A stretch of DNA of 64,000 nucleotides from Thioalkalivibrio nitratireducens DSM 14787. GTDB taxonomy: Bacteria > Pseudomonadota > Gammaproteobacteria > Ectothiorhodospirales > Ectothiorhodospiraceae. A program made the translations under genes and the position numbers. The notes under the pieces were generated by a model. It searched no databases, was not told where the DNA came from, and saw nothing but the letters and a program-made list of their open reading frames with translations. The DNA lies in the NCBI RefSeq assembly GCF_000321415.2, contig NC_019902.2, positions 992,001 through 1,056,000 on the forward strand. Direction: 5' to 3'. This document shows positions 43,974-55,867 of this stretch, in pieces (positions within the stretch are counted from its first letter, which is position 1; each line of letters starts with the position of its first letter).

Positions 43974-44154
43974 TCAGCTTTGCGTTCTGACGCGACACGG
44001 GCTTGATGTCGGCTGGCGGCGCTGGGCTGGTTCGTGCCGCCGGGTAGTCCGCCGACGTTGCTGATGCGGCTCGTCTTCGAGCGTGATCAGCGCGGTATTC
44101 CAGACCTTGGCGTCGCTGGGGCCCCGGAATCGGATTGCTGCAGGCTGAGGGCGG

Positions 44155-44499
44155 CCGGATCATCACGAAACCTCCGCAGCGAGCACGACACCGTTCTGCG
44201 TCGGTCGTCATTGCGAGCGCAGCGCGGCACTAATGCGCGCAGCGCATTGAACAGCCGGAGGCTGGCCCGCAGGGTGAGCGCAGCGAATAATCCCGGCGGC
44301 GCGGGGAGGACCATCGCCGTCTGGATCGCCACGTCCCGCCACGCTGCGCTCGCGGCTAAAGGCTTCGCTCCTCGCGATGACGCTGGTTTCGAAGATGGCC
44401 CGTTCCAGCTTGCGGAGCTTCCGTGATAATCCGGTCTCGCGATGACGGTGGTTTCGATGACGGCCCGTTCCAATTTGCGGAGCGTCCGTGATAATCAGG
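44155..44499. mobile_element. Second MITE copy with an extra terminal segment
   Basis: 44155-44434 is nearly identical to 42341-42620 over ~240 bp. Its ends are CCGGATCATCAC and GTGATAATCCGG, so the outer bases differ from copy 1 but again match each other (CCGG/CCGG here, CCTG/CAGG there). A further ~65-bp piece (44435-44499) repeats the right end once more, finishing GTGATAATCAGG. No target duplication was found. The remaining part of the 43974-44580 gap shows no gene. Confidence 0.88.
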
Positions 44500-44580
44500 T
44501 CGGGGGATGGAGCACAACGGCGCGAGAATCCACTAGAATCGGCCGCCTCTATTCTGATGCAAAGCCGCCCAGGTTATCCG

Positions 44581-45129
44581 ATGATCAACGCCCAACCTCG
44601 CCAGGACTGTTATTTCTGCCGCGTTTCCGCCGGCTTGACCGACCCGTTCATTTACGAAAACCGCTCGTTCGTCGGCATCTTCGACACCAACCCGGTGAAT
44701 CCGGGGCATGCACTGGTCATTCCCCGGCGGCACGTGGTCTCGCTGTTCGAACTCAACGAAACGGAGCAGTCGGACTACTTCGACGCCATTCACGGAGTCC
44801 GGCAGGCCATTGAAACGACCGACAGGCACGACCTGTACCGGAACATGCAGAACCGCGACTATCTGCGGGAGCGACCGAAGGACCACATCGAAACGGTGCT
44901 GAAATCGCCCTTTCTGAACCAGCGGCCCGATGCCTACACCATTGGCAACAACGACGGCCGGGCGGCGGGAAGGAGCATCGACCACCTGCACATCATCCTC
45001 ATCCCGCGCTACACGGGAGACGTGGAAGACCCCAGGGGCGGCATCCGGAACATCATCCCGGACCGGGCGAAATACCAGTGGTTGGCGCCGGGGGCGCCTG
45101 CCGGGAGCACACGCGCGTCGGAGGGTTGA
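44581..45129 (+). CDS. HIT-family nucleotide hydrolase/transferase
   Basis: This is a 182-residue HIT protein, likely acting on nucleotide phosphoanhydrides such as dinucleoside polyphosphates or AMP conjugates. An N-terminal CYFCRV motif could bind zinc. The fold signature includes NPGHALVIPRRHV. The histidine triad reads HLHIILIPR, so the usual third histidine (HxHxHxx) is Ile here. The C-terminal DPRGGIRNIIPDRAKYQW is common in one branch of the family. The ATG at 44581 fits the family; the frame is open 93 bp further upstream over MITE-like sequence. Confidence 0.88.
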   Translation: MINAQPRQDCYFCRVSAGLTDPFIYENRSFVGIFDTNPVNPGHALVIPRRHVVSLFELNETEQSDYFDAIHGVRQAIETTDRHDLYRNMQNRDYLRERPKDHIETVLKSPFLNQRPDAYTIGNNDGRAAGRSIDHLHIILIPRYTGDVEDPRGGIRNIIPDRAKYQWLAPGAPAGSTRASEG

Positions 45130-45228
45130 CGGGACAACGCCCTTGCATTTTCCGGGAACCGGCCTCGCAGCAGTGCCCCGGGTATAACCCAGGCGGCACG
45201 GCACGCGAGGCACTCGGGAGCGCGTTCG

Positions 45229-45660
45229 TTATCCGCGGGATCGATACTGAGCTCGAGCACGCCGGAGTCTGCGACTCCGCAACTCCGACAGGCGCGAAAT
45301 GCCTGCGTCGGTCATCAGGGCACCGTTGGTCACCGGGGTCGCAGCCAGCCCGCGGTCCTTGACGGCCGCCACGGCTTCAAGCCACCGTGGACGGGTCGTG
45401 GGCTCACTGCCTGTCAGTGTGACTGCAGCTACCCCCATGGCCTTGCAGGGCATCCAGCAGGCGCTCGAGATCGGAGCGAGAGGGATCGAGCCGGGACTCT
45501 CCGCCGCACTGCTTTGTTGAAGGCGAAGTCGTGGGCGCGCGCTGTCCATGGCGGCGAACCAGCTGTTCTCCAGCATGAAGTTGGCGAAGATCACGGTCCC
45601 TTCACGGTCCGCGCCGTAGCGCACCCCCTTCCCGACGAACGGGCGCTGCGTGCCGAGCGC
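45229..45660 (-). pseudogene. Radical-SAM-like gene remnant
   Basis: The minus strand encodes MGVAAVTLTGSEPTTRPRWLEAVAAVKDRGLAATPVTNGALMTDAGISRL in pieces. This resembles the stretch after the cluster motif in radical SAM enzymes, where LTGGEPT and PVTNG are characteristic, here with Gly to Ser in GGEP. Upstream is a coherent KGVRYGADREGTVIFANF and MLENSWFAAMDS, but the CxxxCxxC motif cannot be found in frame, and downstream the frame degenerates. Frameshifts near the Cys motif are the likely cause. The specific family is not identified. Confidence 0.6.
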
Positions 45661-45965
45661 GCCGGGCTTCCTGATGCGATCGAGGTACAGGCGGCCCGGA
45701 CGCTACCCGATGGGGCCAGGATGGACTTCCGGCTTGACGACGGGGTGCTGTTTCTGACGGGGTGCTGTTTCTGAACGTGTCCTGGCCCGAACGGCGTGGA
45801 ACGTTCGACCGAGGGATTTCTAGGCGATGCCGGTGTCCGCTCAGCGGAAACTTCAGATCGAAGGTGCCGATCCAGGAATTCGCCGACCAGGATGGTCCCG
45901 TGCGCCTTGGCGAGTCCTGCTATGCTCAGTCTCGGATCCTGCCTCGGTGCCAGCCACGAGTCTGC
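45661..45965. other. Gap before the site-2 protease gene, no intact gene
   Basis: The upstream continuation of the radical SAM remnant is seen to about 45700 (DRIRKPGALG on the minus strand). A 16-bp direct duplication (GGGGTGCTGTTTCTGA) occurs at 45742-45774. A minus-strand open frame ([18 protein letters not shown]) near 45870-45930 looks coding but is not recognised. Confidence 0.45.
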
Positions 45966-47096
45966 ATGTTCGGTGAAAGCTTCAGCCTGTTTCGGGTACT
46001 GGGGTTCGAGATACGAGCCAATGTCACCTGGCTCTTTCTCGCCCTGCTGATCACCTGGTCGCTCGCCGAGGGCCTGTTCCCCCACTTCTACCCGGAGCTG
46101 GCGCCAGCCGTGTACTGGCTGATGGGCCTGGTGGGCATGCTGGGGCTGTTCTTCTCGCTGCTGTTTCACGAGCTCAGCCATTCCGTGGTGGCGCGCAGCT
46201 ACGGGCTCCGGGTCCGCGGGATCACCCTGTTCCTGTTCGGCGGCATGGCGCAGATGGTCGGCGAGCCGAAGGAGCCGCGGGTGGAGTTCTGGATGGCGAT
46301 CGCGGGGCCCATCGCGAGCCTGTTTCTCGCGGTGGCGTTCTACCTGCTCGGCGCCGGCATGCACGCGGTGGGCGTGCCGGAGCATCTCGCCGGCGTGGCG
46401 TACTACCTGGGTTTCATCAACTTGCTGCTGGCCGTGTTCAACATGGTGCCGGGGTTTCCGCTGGACGGCGGGCGGGTGCTTCGGGCTGCCCTCTGGCATC
46501 TGAAAGGGGATCTGCGCTGGGCGACGCGCTGGGCATCGCGCATGGGCCAGGGGTTCGGGCTGCTGCTGGTCGCGCTGGGGATCGCGAGCTTTGTGGCCGG
46601 CAACTTCATCGGCGGCATGTGGTGGTTCCTGATCGGTCTGTTCGTGCATGCGGCCGCCGGTGCCGGCTATCGCCAGTTGCTCATGCAGCAGGCACTGGCC
46701 GGGCGTAGCGTGCGCCGTTTCATGACCACCGACCCGGTCACGGTGCCTGCCGAGACCAGCATTCGTGATTTCGTCGAGCACTACGTCTACCACCATGCCT
46801 TCGACCTGTTTCCGGTGGAACGCGGCGGCCGGCTCGTGGGCCATGCGGGGCTGCGCGAGGCCAGGCAGGTTGACCGGGAGGCGTGGGATGACACGCGCAT
46901 CGGGGAGGTTTGTCGCGAGGCCGGTGAAGGTGCCACCGTGTCTGCCGACGAGGATGCGAACGAGGCGCTCGAGCGCATGCAGGGTCACCGGGTCAGCCGC
47001 TTGATCGTGACCGAGGGTGATCGCATCGTGGGTATTCTGGCGCTGAAGGATCTCCTGCACTTTCTGCAGGTGCGTTCCGAGCTGGAGAAGGGCTGA
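45966..47096 (+). CDS. Site-2 protease (M50) with C-terminal CBS domains
   Basis: This is a 376-residue intramembrane zinc protease. The zinc motif HELSH is in the second membrane segment ([17 protein letters not shown], near residue 68), with the second-site motif [16 protein letters not shown] further along. The C-terminal ~150 residues form two CBS domains ([23 protein letters not shown] and [26 protein letters not shown]), which usually bind adenine nucleotides and may regulate proteolysis. The ATG at 45966 starts just before the first helix; an open frame extends upstream without similarity. Its substrate is unknown; such proteins often process anti-sigma factors. Confidence 0.92.
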   Translation: MFGESFSLFRVLGFEIRANVTWLFLALLITWSLAEGLFPHFYPELAPAVYWLMGLVGMLGLFFSLLFHELSHSVVARSYGLRVRGITLFLFGGMAQMVGEPKEPRVEFWMAIAGPIASLFLAVAFYLLGAGMHAVGVPEHLAGVAYYLGFINLLLAVFNMVPGFPLDGGRVLRAALWHLKGDLRWATRWASRMGQGFGLLLVALGIASFVAGNFIGGMWWFLIGLFVHAAAGAGYRQLLMQQALAGRSVRRFMTTDPVTVPAETSIRDFVEHYVYHHAFDLFPVERGGRLVGHAGLREARQVDREAWDDTRIGEVCREAGEGATVSADEDANEALERMQGHRVSRLIVTEGDRIVGILALKDLLHFLQVRSELEKG

Positions 47097-47116
47097 ACCG
47101 GGCGGCTGATGGCGTT

Positions 47117-47276
47117 GGGAGCATTACCGGATTGTTCTGGCTCATCCAGGCAGACCGATAAGCGCTGCCTTGGACCGCGTAGGAGCGAGCCTGCTCGCGA
47201 ACGCGCCGCAGGCGCGCCGGGACCAGGGGTCGCCGAGCAGGTTCGTCACCCATTGGAACAAATCCGTAATGCTCCC
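47117..47276. mobile_element. 160-bp MITE with 8-bp target duplication
   Basis: The ends are GGGAGCATTACCGGATTGTT and, inverted, GGGAGCATTACGGATTTGTT: 11 bases match perfectly and the rest with a one-base shift. The element is flanked by ATGGCGTT on both sides (47109-47116 and 47277-47284), a perfect 8-bp target duplication. The centre holds a GAGCGAGCCTGCTCGCGAACGC palindromic-type sequence and no gene. It lies in the gap between the site-2 protease and the GH15 gene, which shows nothing else. Confidence 0.88.
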
Positions 47277-47463
47277 ATGGCGTTGGATCGATACGCCCCG
47301 TGCTACCGGCGTTCGCGGGTGAGCACCGTTTCCACAACGTTGCTTCCGCAGGCGGTGGTCCGGCAGCGGTGGCGGGTGGTGCACCGCGGTGCGATCAGGT
47401 GGCGCGGTCATGGCGCAATCCCCCGACGGCGGGAGCCGAAGCTCGGGGCCGGGCGGCCCCGGG

Positions 47464-49287
47464 TCAGCTGTTGGCCCGGTTCGTTCGCGCCCGGCGCAAG
47501 TTGATGCCGGTGGAGATCAACCCCATGTGGCTGAAGGCCTGCGGGAAGTTCCCGAGGAAGGCCCCGGTCGACGGATCGATCTGTTCCGGCAGCAGGCCCA
47601 GCGGATTGGCTCGCGCGCACAGCGAATCGAACAGGTCGACGGCTTCGTCGAGACGCCCTTGCCCGGCGAGATTGTCTGCCAGCCAGAAGCTGCACAACAG
47701 GAATGCGCCCTCGTGGCCCGGCAGGCCGTCCGGCGACTCGTCGGGGAGATAGCGGTACAACAGACCGTCGCCGGCGCCGAGCCGGCGTATCACAGACCGG
47801 GTGGTCGCCACCATCCTGGGGTGGTCGGCGGGAACGACGCCACGCAGCGGCAGTGCCAGCAGGCTGGCGTCGATTCCGCCGCCGCCGAGGTGCTCGGTCA
47901 GCGACTGCAACCGCGGATCCCAGGCGTGTTCCAGGATCGCGTTGCGGATGCGCGCCGCCTCGGCCTGCCAGCGTTCGGCGTCTCCTTCCAGTCCATTGCC
48001 TTGCGCCATCCGTGCGCCGCGGTCCAGTGCCACCGCGCACAACGACGCGGAGTAGGTGAACGGCCGGCCCGGGGTGCGCACCTCCCAGATCCCGTGGTCG
48101 GGAGTCTGCCATTCCGCGGCTGCGGCTTCGACGAGTCGCCGCAGCCGTGCCCAGAGCGCTGCGTCGAGTGTGCCGCCCCAGCGCACCCATCGATACGCGC
48201 AGTCCAGGATCTCGCCGAACACGTCGTGCTGGCGCTGCTCGGCCGCCGCGTTGCCCCAGCGCACCGGGGCCGATCCGCGGTATCCCTCCAGGGCGCTGTC
48301 CAGACACTCGGGAGGCGGCGGGTGACCGTCGACGTCGTAGAGCACCCGCGGCCTGCCGGCACGGTCGACCGCGTCGAGCACCCAGCCGAGGAAACCCGCG
48401 GCCTCGTGCCCCATCCCGATCCGCCCCAGCGCATAGACAGAGAACGCCGCGTCGCGGATCCAGGCATAGCGGTAGTCCCAGTTGCGCGGCCCGCCGATCG
48501 CCTCCGGCAGCGACGAGGTCGGCGCGGCGATCATCGCGCCGGTGGCGGTGTGGTCCATCAGCTTGAGCGTGATGGCCGCGCGGCGCACCAGGGGCTCCTG
48601 CGGCCCGTCGTAGCGGTAGTGGCGCATCCAGTTCCGCCATACCGCGATCGTGTCCGCGAGGAGTTCCTCCGGCGACTTCGGATGGAACCGGTGGCCCGGG
48701 GCGCCCCAGGAAAGCAGCAGGTGATGCCGGACGCCAGCGGTGAGCTCGTGGGTGCTGTCGACGTCTTCCAGCGGCAGCGAGGACGCGAGATGGAGCTCCA
48801 GCTCCGGCCGGCGCGGCAAGCGCAGCCCGAGGCCGCCCGCATGCGGATAGCACGCGGCGCCGCCCCGGGGTTCGATGCGAACACGCAGGCGCACCCGGCC
48901 CTGGATCACCTCGATCAACCGCAGGAGCTCCCCGCGGCCGGCCGCGACGTCCTCGGACAGGTCGGCCCCGGCGCGCAGGGTCAGCGCATCGGTCACGCGC
49001 AGGCGTCCATTGGGCCCCGTCAGTTCGGTCACCAGCACGCCGGTATCCGCCTCGTAGCGCTGGATCGCGCCGGTCAATGGCTCCGGCGTCACCGCAAAGG
49101 CGCCGCCGTGCGTTCGGTCCAGCAATCCGCAGAAGAGGGGGTCGGAATCGAACCGGGGCACGCAGAGCCAGGAGATCGCGCCGTCGCGGCCGACCAGCGC
49201 CGCCGTGCCGCCGTCCCCGATCAGCCCGTGTTCCTCGATGGGCAGATAGCCGTCCCGCAAGCTCGGGGGTGCATCAGCGTCACTCAA
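47464..49287 (-). CDS. GH15 family glycosidase (glucoamylase/trehalase-like)
   Basis: This is a 607-residue cytoplasmic GH15 protein. It begins with the conserved DGYLPIEEHGLIGDGGTAALVGRDGAISWLCVPRFDSDP. The (alpha/alpha)6 domain has RNWDYRYAWIRDAAFSVYAL, GIWEVR (general acid Glu) and GHEGAFLLCSFWLADNL (general base Glu). The TTG start at 49287 is chosen because GGAGG lies 7 bp upstream; the longer open frame covers treZ in another frame. Relatives include glucoamylases, trehalases and dextran glucosidases, so the substrate is not fixed by sequence. It is the last gene of the treXYZ operon, 58 bp after treZ, suggesting action on glycogen or trehalose. Confidence 0.9.
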   Translation of the reverse strand: MSDADAPPSLRDGYLPIEEHGLIGDGGTAALVGRDGAISWLCVPRFDSDPLFCGLLDRTHGGAFAVTPEPLTGAIQRYEADTGVLVTELTGPNGRLRVTDALTLRAGADLSEDVAAGRGELLRLIEVIQGRVRLRVRIEPRGGAACYPHAGGLGLRLPRRPELELHLASSLPLEDVDSTHELTAGVRHHLLLSWGAPGHRFHPKSPEELLADTIAVWRNWMRHYRYDGPQEPLVRRAAITLKLMDHTATGAMIAAPTSSLPEAIGGPRNWDYRYAWIRDAAFSVYALGRIGMGHEAAGFLGWVLDAVDRAGRPRVLYDVDGHPPPPECLDSALEGYRGSAPVRWGNAAAEQRQHDVFGEILDCAYRWVRWGGTLDAALWARLRRLVEAAAAEWQTPDHGIWEVRTPGRPFTYSASLCAVALDRGARMAQGNGLEGDAERWQAEAARIRNAILEHAWDPRLQSLTEHLGGGGIDASLLALPLRGVVPADHPRMVATTRSVIRRLGAGDGLLYRYLPDESPDGLPGHEGAFLLCSFWLADNLAGQGRLDEAVDLFDSLCARANPLGLLPEQIDPSTGAFLGNFPQAFSHMGLISTGINLRRARTNRANS

Positions 49288-49345
49288 TCGTGTCCTCCAA
49301 CAGGTGACCGGATGGATCGTTTTCCAGCGTCGAGGGTACGTGGGC

Positions 49346-51079
49346 TCAGTCGCACAGCACCGCGACCGATTCACCCGGCAGCACCAGGGTGCTGCCTTCG
49401 CGTGCGACGCCGGGGTTCGAGCCGAGCAGCACCCCGCAGCCGGCGGCCTCCGGGCAGTCCAGCCGCTGCGCGTCGCCCGCCAGGTTACAGGCCACCACGA
49501 TACCCGGGCGGAGCATGACGAGCCACCGGCGCCCGTCGTCGAAATGTACCCGTATCGGCTCCAGCCGGTCGTCGGCGAACGCCGGATGCCCGCGGCGCAG
49601 CGCGATGAGTCTGCGGTGCCACTCAAGGAGCTCCGCGTGCGGCGCCCGCGAGCGTTCGTCCCAGTCCAGCCGCGACCGCTCGAAGGTTTCGCGCGCCTGG
49701 GGATCGGGGATGCCCTCCGGGTCCCAGCCGAAGGCCGCGAACTCCTTGCGCCGTCCGTCGCGCACAGCAGCTCCCAGTTCCGGGTCGGAATGGTCGGTGA
49801 AGTACAGGAAAGGGGTCGTTGCACCCCATTCCTCGCCCTGGAACAGCATCGGCACGAATGGCGAGGTCAGCACCAGCGCGGCCCCGACCTTCAGCAGCTC
49901 CGGCGACAGCAGGTGGCTGCTGCGCTCGCCGGCGGCGCGGTTGCCGACCTGGTCGTGGTTCTGCAGGCAGCCGACGAAACGCCGGCCCGGCACGCCGGTC
50001 GCGGCCCGCCCGTGGTTGCGCCGCCGGTAGCGGGAGTACGCGCCGTCGTACGCGAATCCGCGTGTGAGCACGCGGGCGAGGTCGGCCAGCCGGCCGAAGT
50101 CTGCGTAGTAGCCGCCGGATTCCCCGGTCAGCGCAGCATGCAGGGCATGGTGGAAGTCCTCGTTCCACTGGGCGTCGAGTCCGTGACCCCCGATCGCCAC
50201 CGGGCGCACGGTGCGCGGATCGTTCAGATCGCTCTCGGCGATCAGCACCAGGTGGCGGCCGAGCTCGGCCTCCAGGCGCCGAACCTCCGCGGACAGCGCC
50301 TCGAGGAAGTGGGTCGCGGAGGTATCGACGATCGCGTGGATCGCGTCGATGCGCAGGCCGTCGAAATGGTAGTCCCGCAGCCACATCCGCGCATTGTCGA
50401 GGAAGAAGCGCCGCACCTCGTCGCTGTGCGCGCGGTCGAGGTTGACCGCGTCGCCCCAGGGGGTGTGGTAGGCATCGGTGAAGTAGGGGCCGAATCGCGC
50501 CAGGTAGTTGCCGTCGGGGCCGAGGTGGTTGTAGACGACGTCGAGTAGCACGGCCAGGCCCCGGCGGTGGCAGGCGTCGACCAGTCGTTTCAGTCCGTCG
50601 GGTCCGCCGTAGGCGTGGTGGGGTGCGAACAAGTCGACGCCGTCGTAGCCCCAGCCCCGTGTCCCCGGAAATTCCTGCACCGGCATCAGCTCGACGTGCG
50701 TGATCCCCAGTGCCACCAGGTGGTCGAGCCGGTCGATCACCGCGTCGAAGGTGCCGGCCGGGGTGAGGGTACCGACGTGGATTTCGGCAATCACCGCCGC
50801 CGACAGCGGCGGGGCCTGCCAGCCGGCGTCACTCCACTCGAAGCGGGTATGGTCCACCCAGCGCGACGGCCCGTGCACGCCCTCGGGCTGCCAGCGGGAG
50901 CGCGGATCCGGGAACGGGCCGTCGCCATCGAGGCGGAAGCCGTAGTCGACGCCGTGTGCAAGCGGCGACGCTTCCAGCGTCCACCAGCCGCCGTCCCCGC
51001 ATGCCATCGGCGTGTCGGTGCCGCCGCACTCCAGCACGACCTGCTCGGCATCCGGCGCCCAGACCCGCAGCACGGTCAT
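49346..51079 (-). CDS. treZ: Malto-oligosyltrehalose trehalohydrolase
   Basis: This is a 577-residue GH13 enzyme that releases trehalose from maltooligosyl-trehalose. An N-terminal CBM48-type domain (VLRVWAPDAEQVVLE) precedes the barrel. Barrel motifs are VLLDVVYNHLGPDGNYL, GLRIDAIHAIVD (nucleophile Asp), LIAESDLNDPR (acid Glu) and FVGCLQNHDQVGNRA. The WGYDGVDLFAPHHAYGGPDGLK block is typical of TreZ. Start and stop are set by ATGA overlap with treY at 51076-51079. It completes the TreX-TreY-TreZ route. Confidence 0.95.
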   Translation of the reverse strand: MTVLRVWAPDAEQVVLECGGTDTPMACGDGGWWTLEASPLAHGVDYGFRLDGDGPFPDPRSRWQPEGVHGPSRWVDHTRFEWSDAGWQAPPLSAAVIAEIHVGTLTPAGTFDAVIDRLDHLVALGITHVELMPVQEFPGTRGWGYDGVDLFAPHHAYGGPDGLKRLVDACHRRGLAVLLDVVYNHLGPDGNYLARFGPYFTDAYHTPWGDAVNLDRAHSDEVRRFFLDNARMWLRDYHFDGLRIDAIHAIVDTSATHFLEALSAEVRRLEAELGRHLVLIAESDLNDPRTVRPVAIGGHGLDAQWNEDFHHALHAALTGESGGYYADFGRLADLARVLTRGFAYDGAYSRYRRRNHGRAATGVPGRRFVGCLQNHDQVGNRAAGERSSHLLSPELLKVGAALVLTSPFVPMLFQGEEWGATTPFLYFTDHSDPELGAAVRDGRRKEFAAFGWDPEGIPDPQARETFERSRLDWDERSRAPHAELLEWHRRLIALRRGHPAFADDRLEPIRVHFDDGRRWLVMLRPGIVVACNLAGDAQRLDCPEAAGCGVLLGSNPGVAREGSTLVLPGESVAVLCD

Positions 51080-53725
51080 CGCGCCGCCTCCTCGCGTTCC
51101 AGCAGGCCCACCGGGAAACCGCCCAGGATCTCCGCGACGGAGCGGTTGCCGCCGTCGATCGTCTGGTGCGACAGGCGGTTGTGCCAGCGTCCCGGCGGCA
51201 GCGTCAGCCGGGTGTCGCCCCAGTCGCCGCCGAGCCCGAGGAGCAGGCGCGGCACCAGCACCACGGCGCCTGCGCCACGTAGGAACGCTACCGCGTGCGC
51301 GGCGCGTTCGCCCGTTGCATCCAGCGGCTGGTAGCGACCTTCCGGGCCGAACCACTCGGGGTATCGCCGGCGCAGCGCCAGCCCCCCCCGAATGACCCAA
51401 AGCTTCGGGAGTCCCTCATCGGCATGCGCGAGGATCTCGGCCGGCGACAGGGTGTCGATTTCGGACAGCCGGCGGCTTCGCTGCCCGAAATCGACCGGCC
51501 TGCGGTTGTCCGGGTCGACGAGGCTGAGATCCCAGAGTTCCGTGCCCTGGTAGAAGTCGGGCACACCGGGCGTCGTGAGCTTGAGCAGCGTTTGGGCCAG
51601 GCCGTTGATGCGGCCCGCCGGTATCAGCGGCTCGACGAAGGCCTCGAGTTCCTTCCGGAACTCTGGATCCGCGAGCACGGCCGCCGCGAACTTCTGCACC
51701 GCCTGCTCGTAGTCGGCATCGGGTTGGGTCCAGCGCGTGTGCCGCTTGGCTTCGCGCATGGTCTTTTCCAGGTACGTGCTCACGCGGTCGGTTTCGATCG
51801 GCCAGGCACCGACCAGCGTCTGGTAGAACAGGTACTCGGTCCCGGCGTCCGGCCATTCGCCGGAGCGGTAGCGGGCGTTGCGGCCGAACCAGTCACGCAC
51901 CTGGCTGGCCCAGTGGCCCGGCATTTCGGAGAGCAGCAGCAGGCGGGTGCGCACGTCCTCGCTGCGCTTGGTGTCGTGGGTGGAAGTCGCGAGCATCGCC
52001 TCCGGGTGCCGGTCGAGTGCCTGCATGCAGGCCTGGTGGAAGTCCGGGACCGAGATCCCGAACCGGGCAGGGTCACCCCCGACCTCGTTCAGCGCCACCA
52101 GGCGGTGATACCGGTAGAAGGCGGTGTCCTCTACGCCCTTGGCCATGGCTGGCCCGGTGAGTTGCTGGAAGCGCAGCGCGAGTTCGGTTTCCAGGTCCCC
52201 TTCGATCTGCAGGAGCAGCAGCCTGCGCAGGAAATCCAGCAACTCCTGGTCCAGCGTCTCGCGCCGGCCCCGGGCTTGCTCGATGGCCTCGCCGGTGCAG
52301 GCGGCGTCGGTTTCCGCAGCCTCGCTGCCGGGGACCACGTAGCTGCGGTAGACGGGAAAGCAGGCGGCGACTTCCAGCAGAGCCTCCTGCAATTCGTCCC
52401 GCGTGTAGTCCCGGTGCCGGCGATGGCGTTCGCAGACCGCGACGAACAGCGACGTCAGCCGATGGATCTCGCTCCCCAGCAGTTCCCGCAGCACCTGCCG
52501 CTTGCTCTCGTAGACCAGGGCCGGGAAGTCGGCGGTCTCGCCCGTGACCTCCTCGTAGAGCCGGGTCAGTGGCGGCTCGCCACGTGGGTCGACGAACAGG
52601 CCCTGCACGCGGTTCAGGAAGTCGTAGCCGGTGCTTCCCGCGATCGGCCAGTGGGCGGGCAGCGCCTCGCCGGGTTCCAGGATCTTTTCCGCGACGATCC
52701 AGGCGCCGGAGCAGGCCTCGCGCAGGCGGTGGAAATACTGCGCCGGATCGCGCAGCCCATCCGGATGGTCGATGCGCAGGCCCTGGGCGATACCCTGCTG
52801 TACCCAGCGGATCGGCAGGGCGTGCACGGCCTGGAAGACCTCATCTTCTTCGACACGTAGTCCGGCTAGATCATTGATATCAAAGAAGCGGCGGTAGCCG
52901 AGATCCTGCCGGGCGGTCCGCCACCAGGCCAGGCGGTAGTTCTGCCGGTCGATCAACGCGTCCAGTATGTCCGGGTCGGCGTTGATCCGTTCCACCTCGA
53001 CATCGATCGCGGCCCGGGCCTCGGCGTCGCTGCGGCAGGCCTCATCCAGCAGCCGGCGGATCACCGCCTGATCGCGCCGGCGCCGCTCGACCGCGCGGCG
53101 GGCGGTGACTTGCGGCCGCGGCAGGCGCGTGCAGGATTCGGCCAGAAAGCCGAGGAGTTCGATGCCGCTTTGGCCACTCGCGCGATGCAGCAGATCCCCC
53201 AGCGACGACGGATCGAGCGGAAACCGGTGCTCGTGGTAATGCAGGGTGAACAGCCCATCCGCATAGCGAAGCTGCAGTTCGCCCGCCTCCAGGATCCGCC
53301 CGTAGTGATTCCCGAGCACCGGCAGCAGCACCTTGTTCGGCCAGCGTTCCTCTGACGCCTCCCAGTCGACGTCGAAGTAGCCGGCGAACCGGCTCGACGG
53401 CCCGTTTTCCAACACGTCCCACCACCAGGGGTTCCAATCCCCGGCCACTGCCATGTGGTTGGGCACGACGTCGAGAATCTGCCCGATGCCGGCGCGCTCG
53501 AGTGTCGCGCACAGCCGTTCGTACGCCTCCATGCCGCCCAGTTCCGCGTTCACCCGCGACGGGTCGACCACGTCGTACCCGTGCGTGCTGCCTGGCGCCG
53601 CCTGCAGGAACGGCGACAGGTAGACGTGACTGATGCCCAGCCGCGCGAGGTAGGGGACGACACCGGCGGCGTCGTCGAGCGTGAACCCCGGGTGCAGCTG
53701 CAGCCGGTAGGTCGCGATGACGGAT

Positions 53726-53736
<11 letters not shown>
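51076..53736 (-). CDS. treY: Malto-oligosyltrehalose synthase
   Basis: This is an 886-residue GH13 enzyme that converts the reducing-end alpha-1,4 bond of maltodextrins into a trehalose alpha,alpha-1,1 bond. The typical opening [36 protein letters not shown] is present, as is [47 protein letters not shown] and [16 protein letters not shown]. The start is a GTG at 53736 overlapping the treX stop by 11 bp. Length and motif order agree with the family. Confidence 0.95.

Positions 53737-55867
<2,131 letters not shown>

Noticed and set aside
45591-47060. 489-codon minus-strand frame opposite the site-2 protease.
   Set aside because: Shadow of a GC-rich gene with HELSH and CBS motifs; the antisense product lacks any domain and is Gln/His/Arg-rich.
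47464-49824. Extended 786-codon frame for the GH15 protein.
   Set aside because: The first ~180 codons are antisense-free shadow of treZ in another frame. A TTG with GGAGG just upstream at 49287 begins at the conserved GH15 N-terminus.
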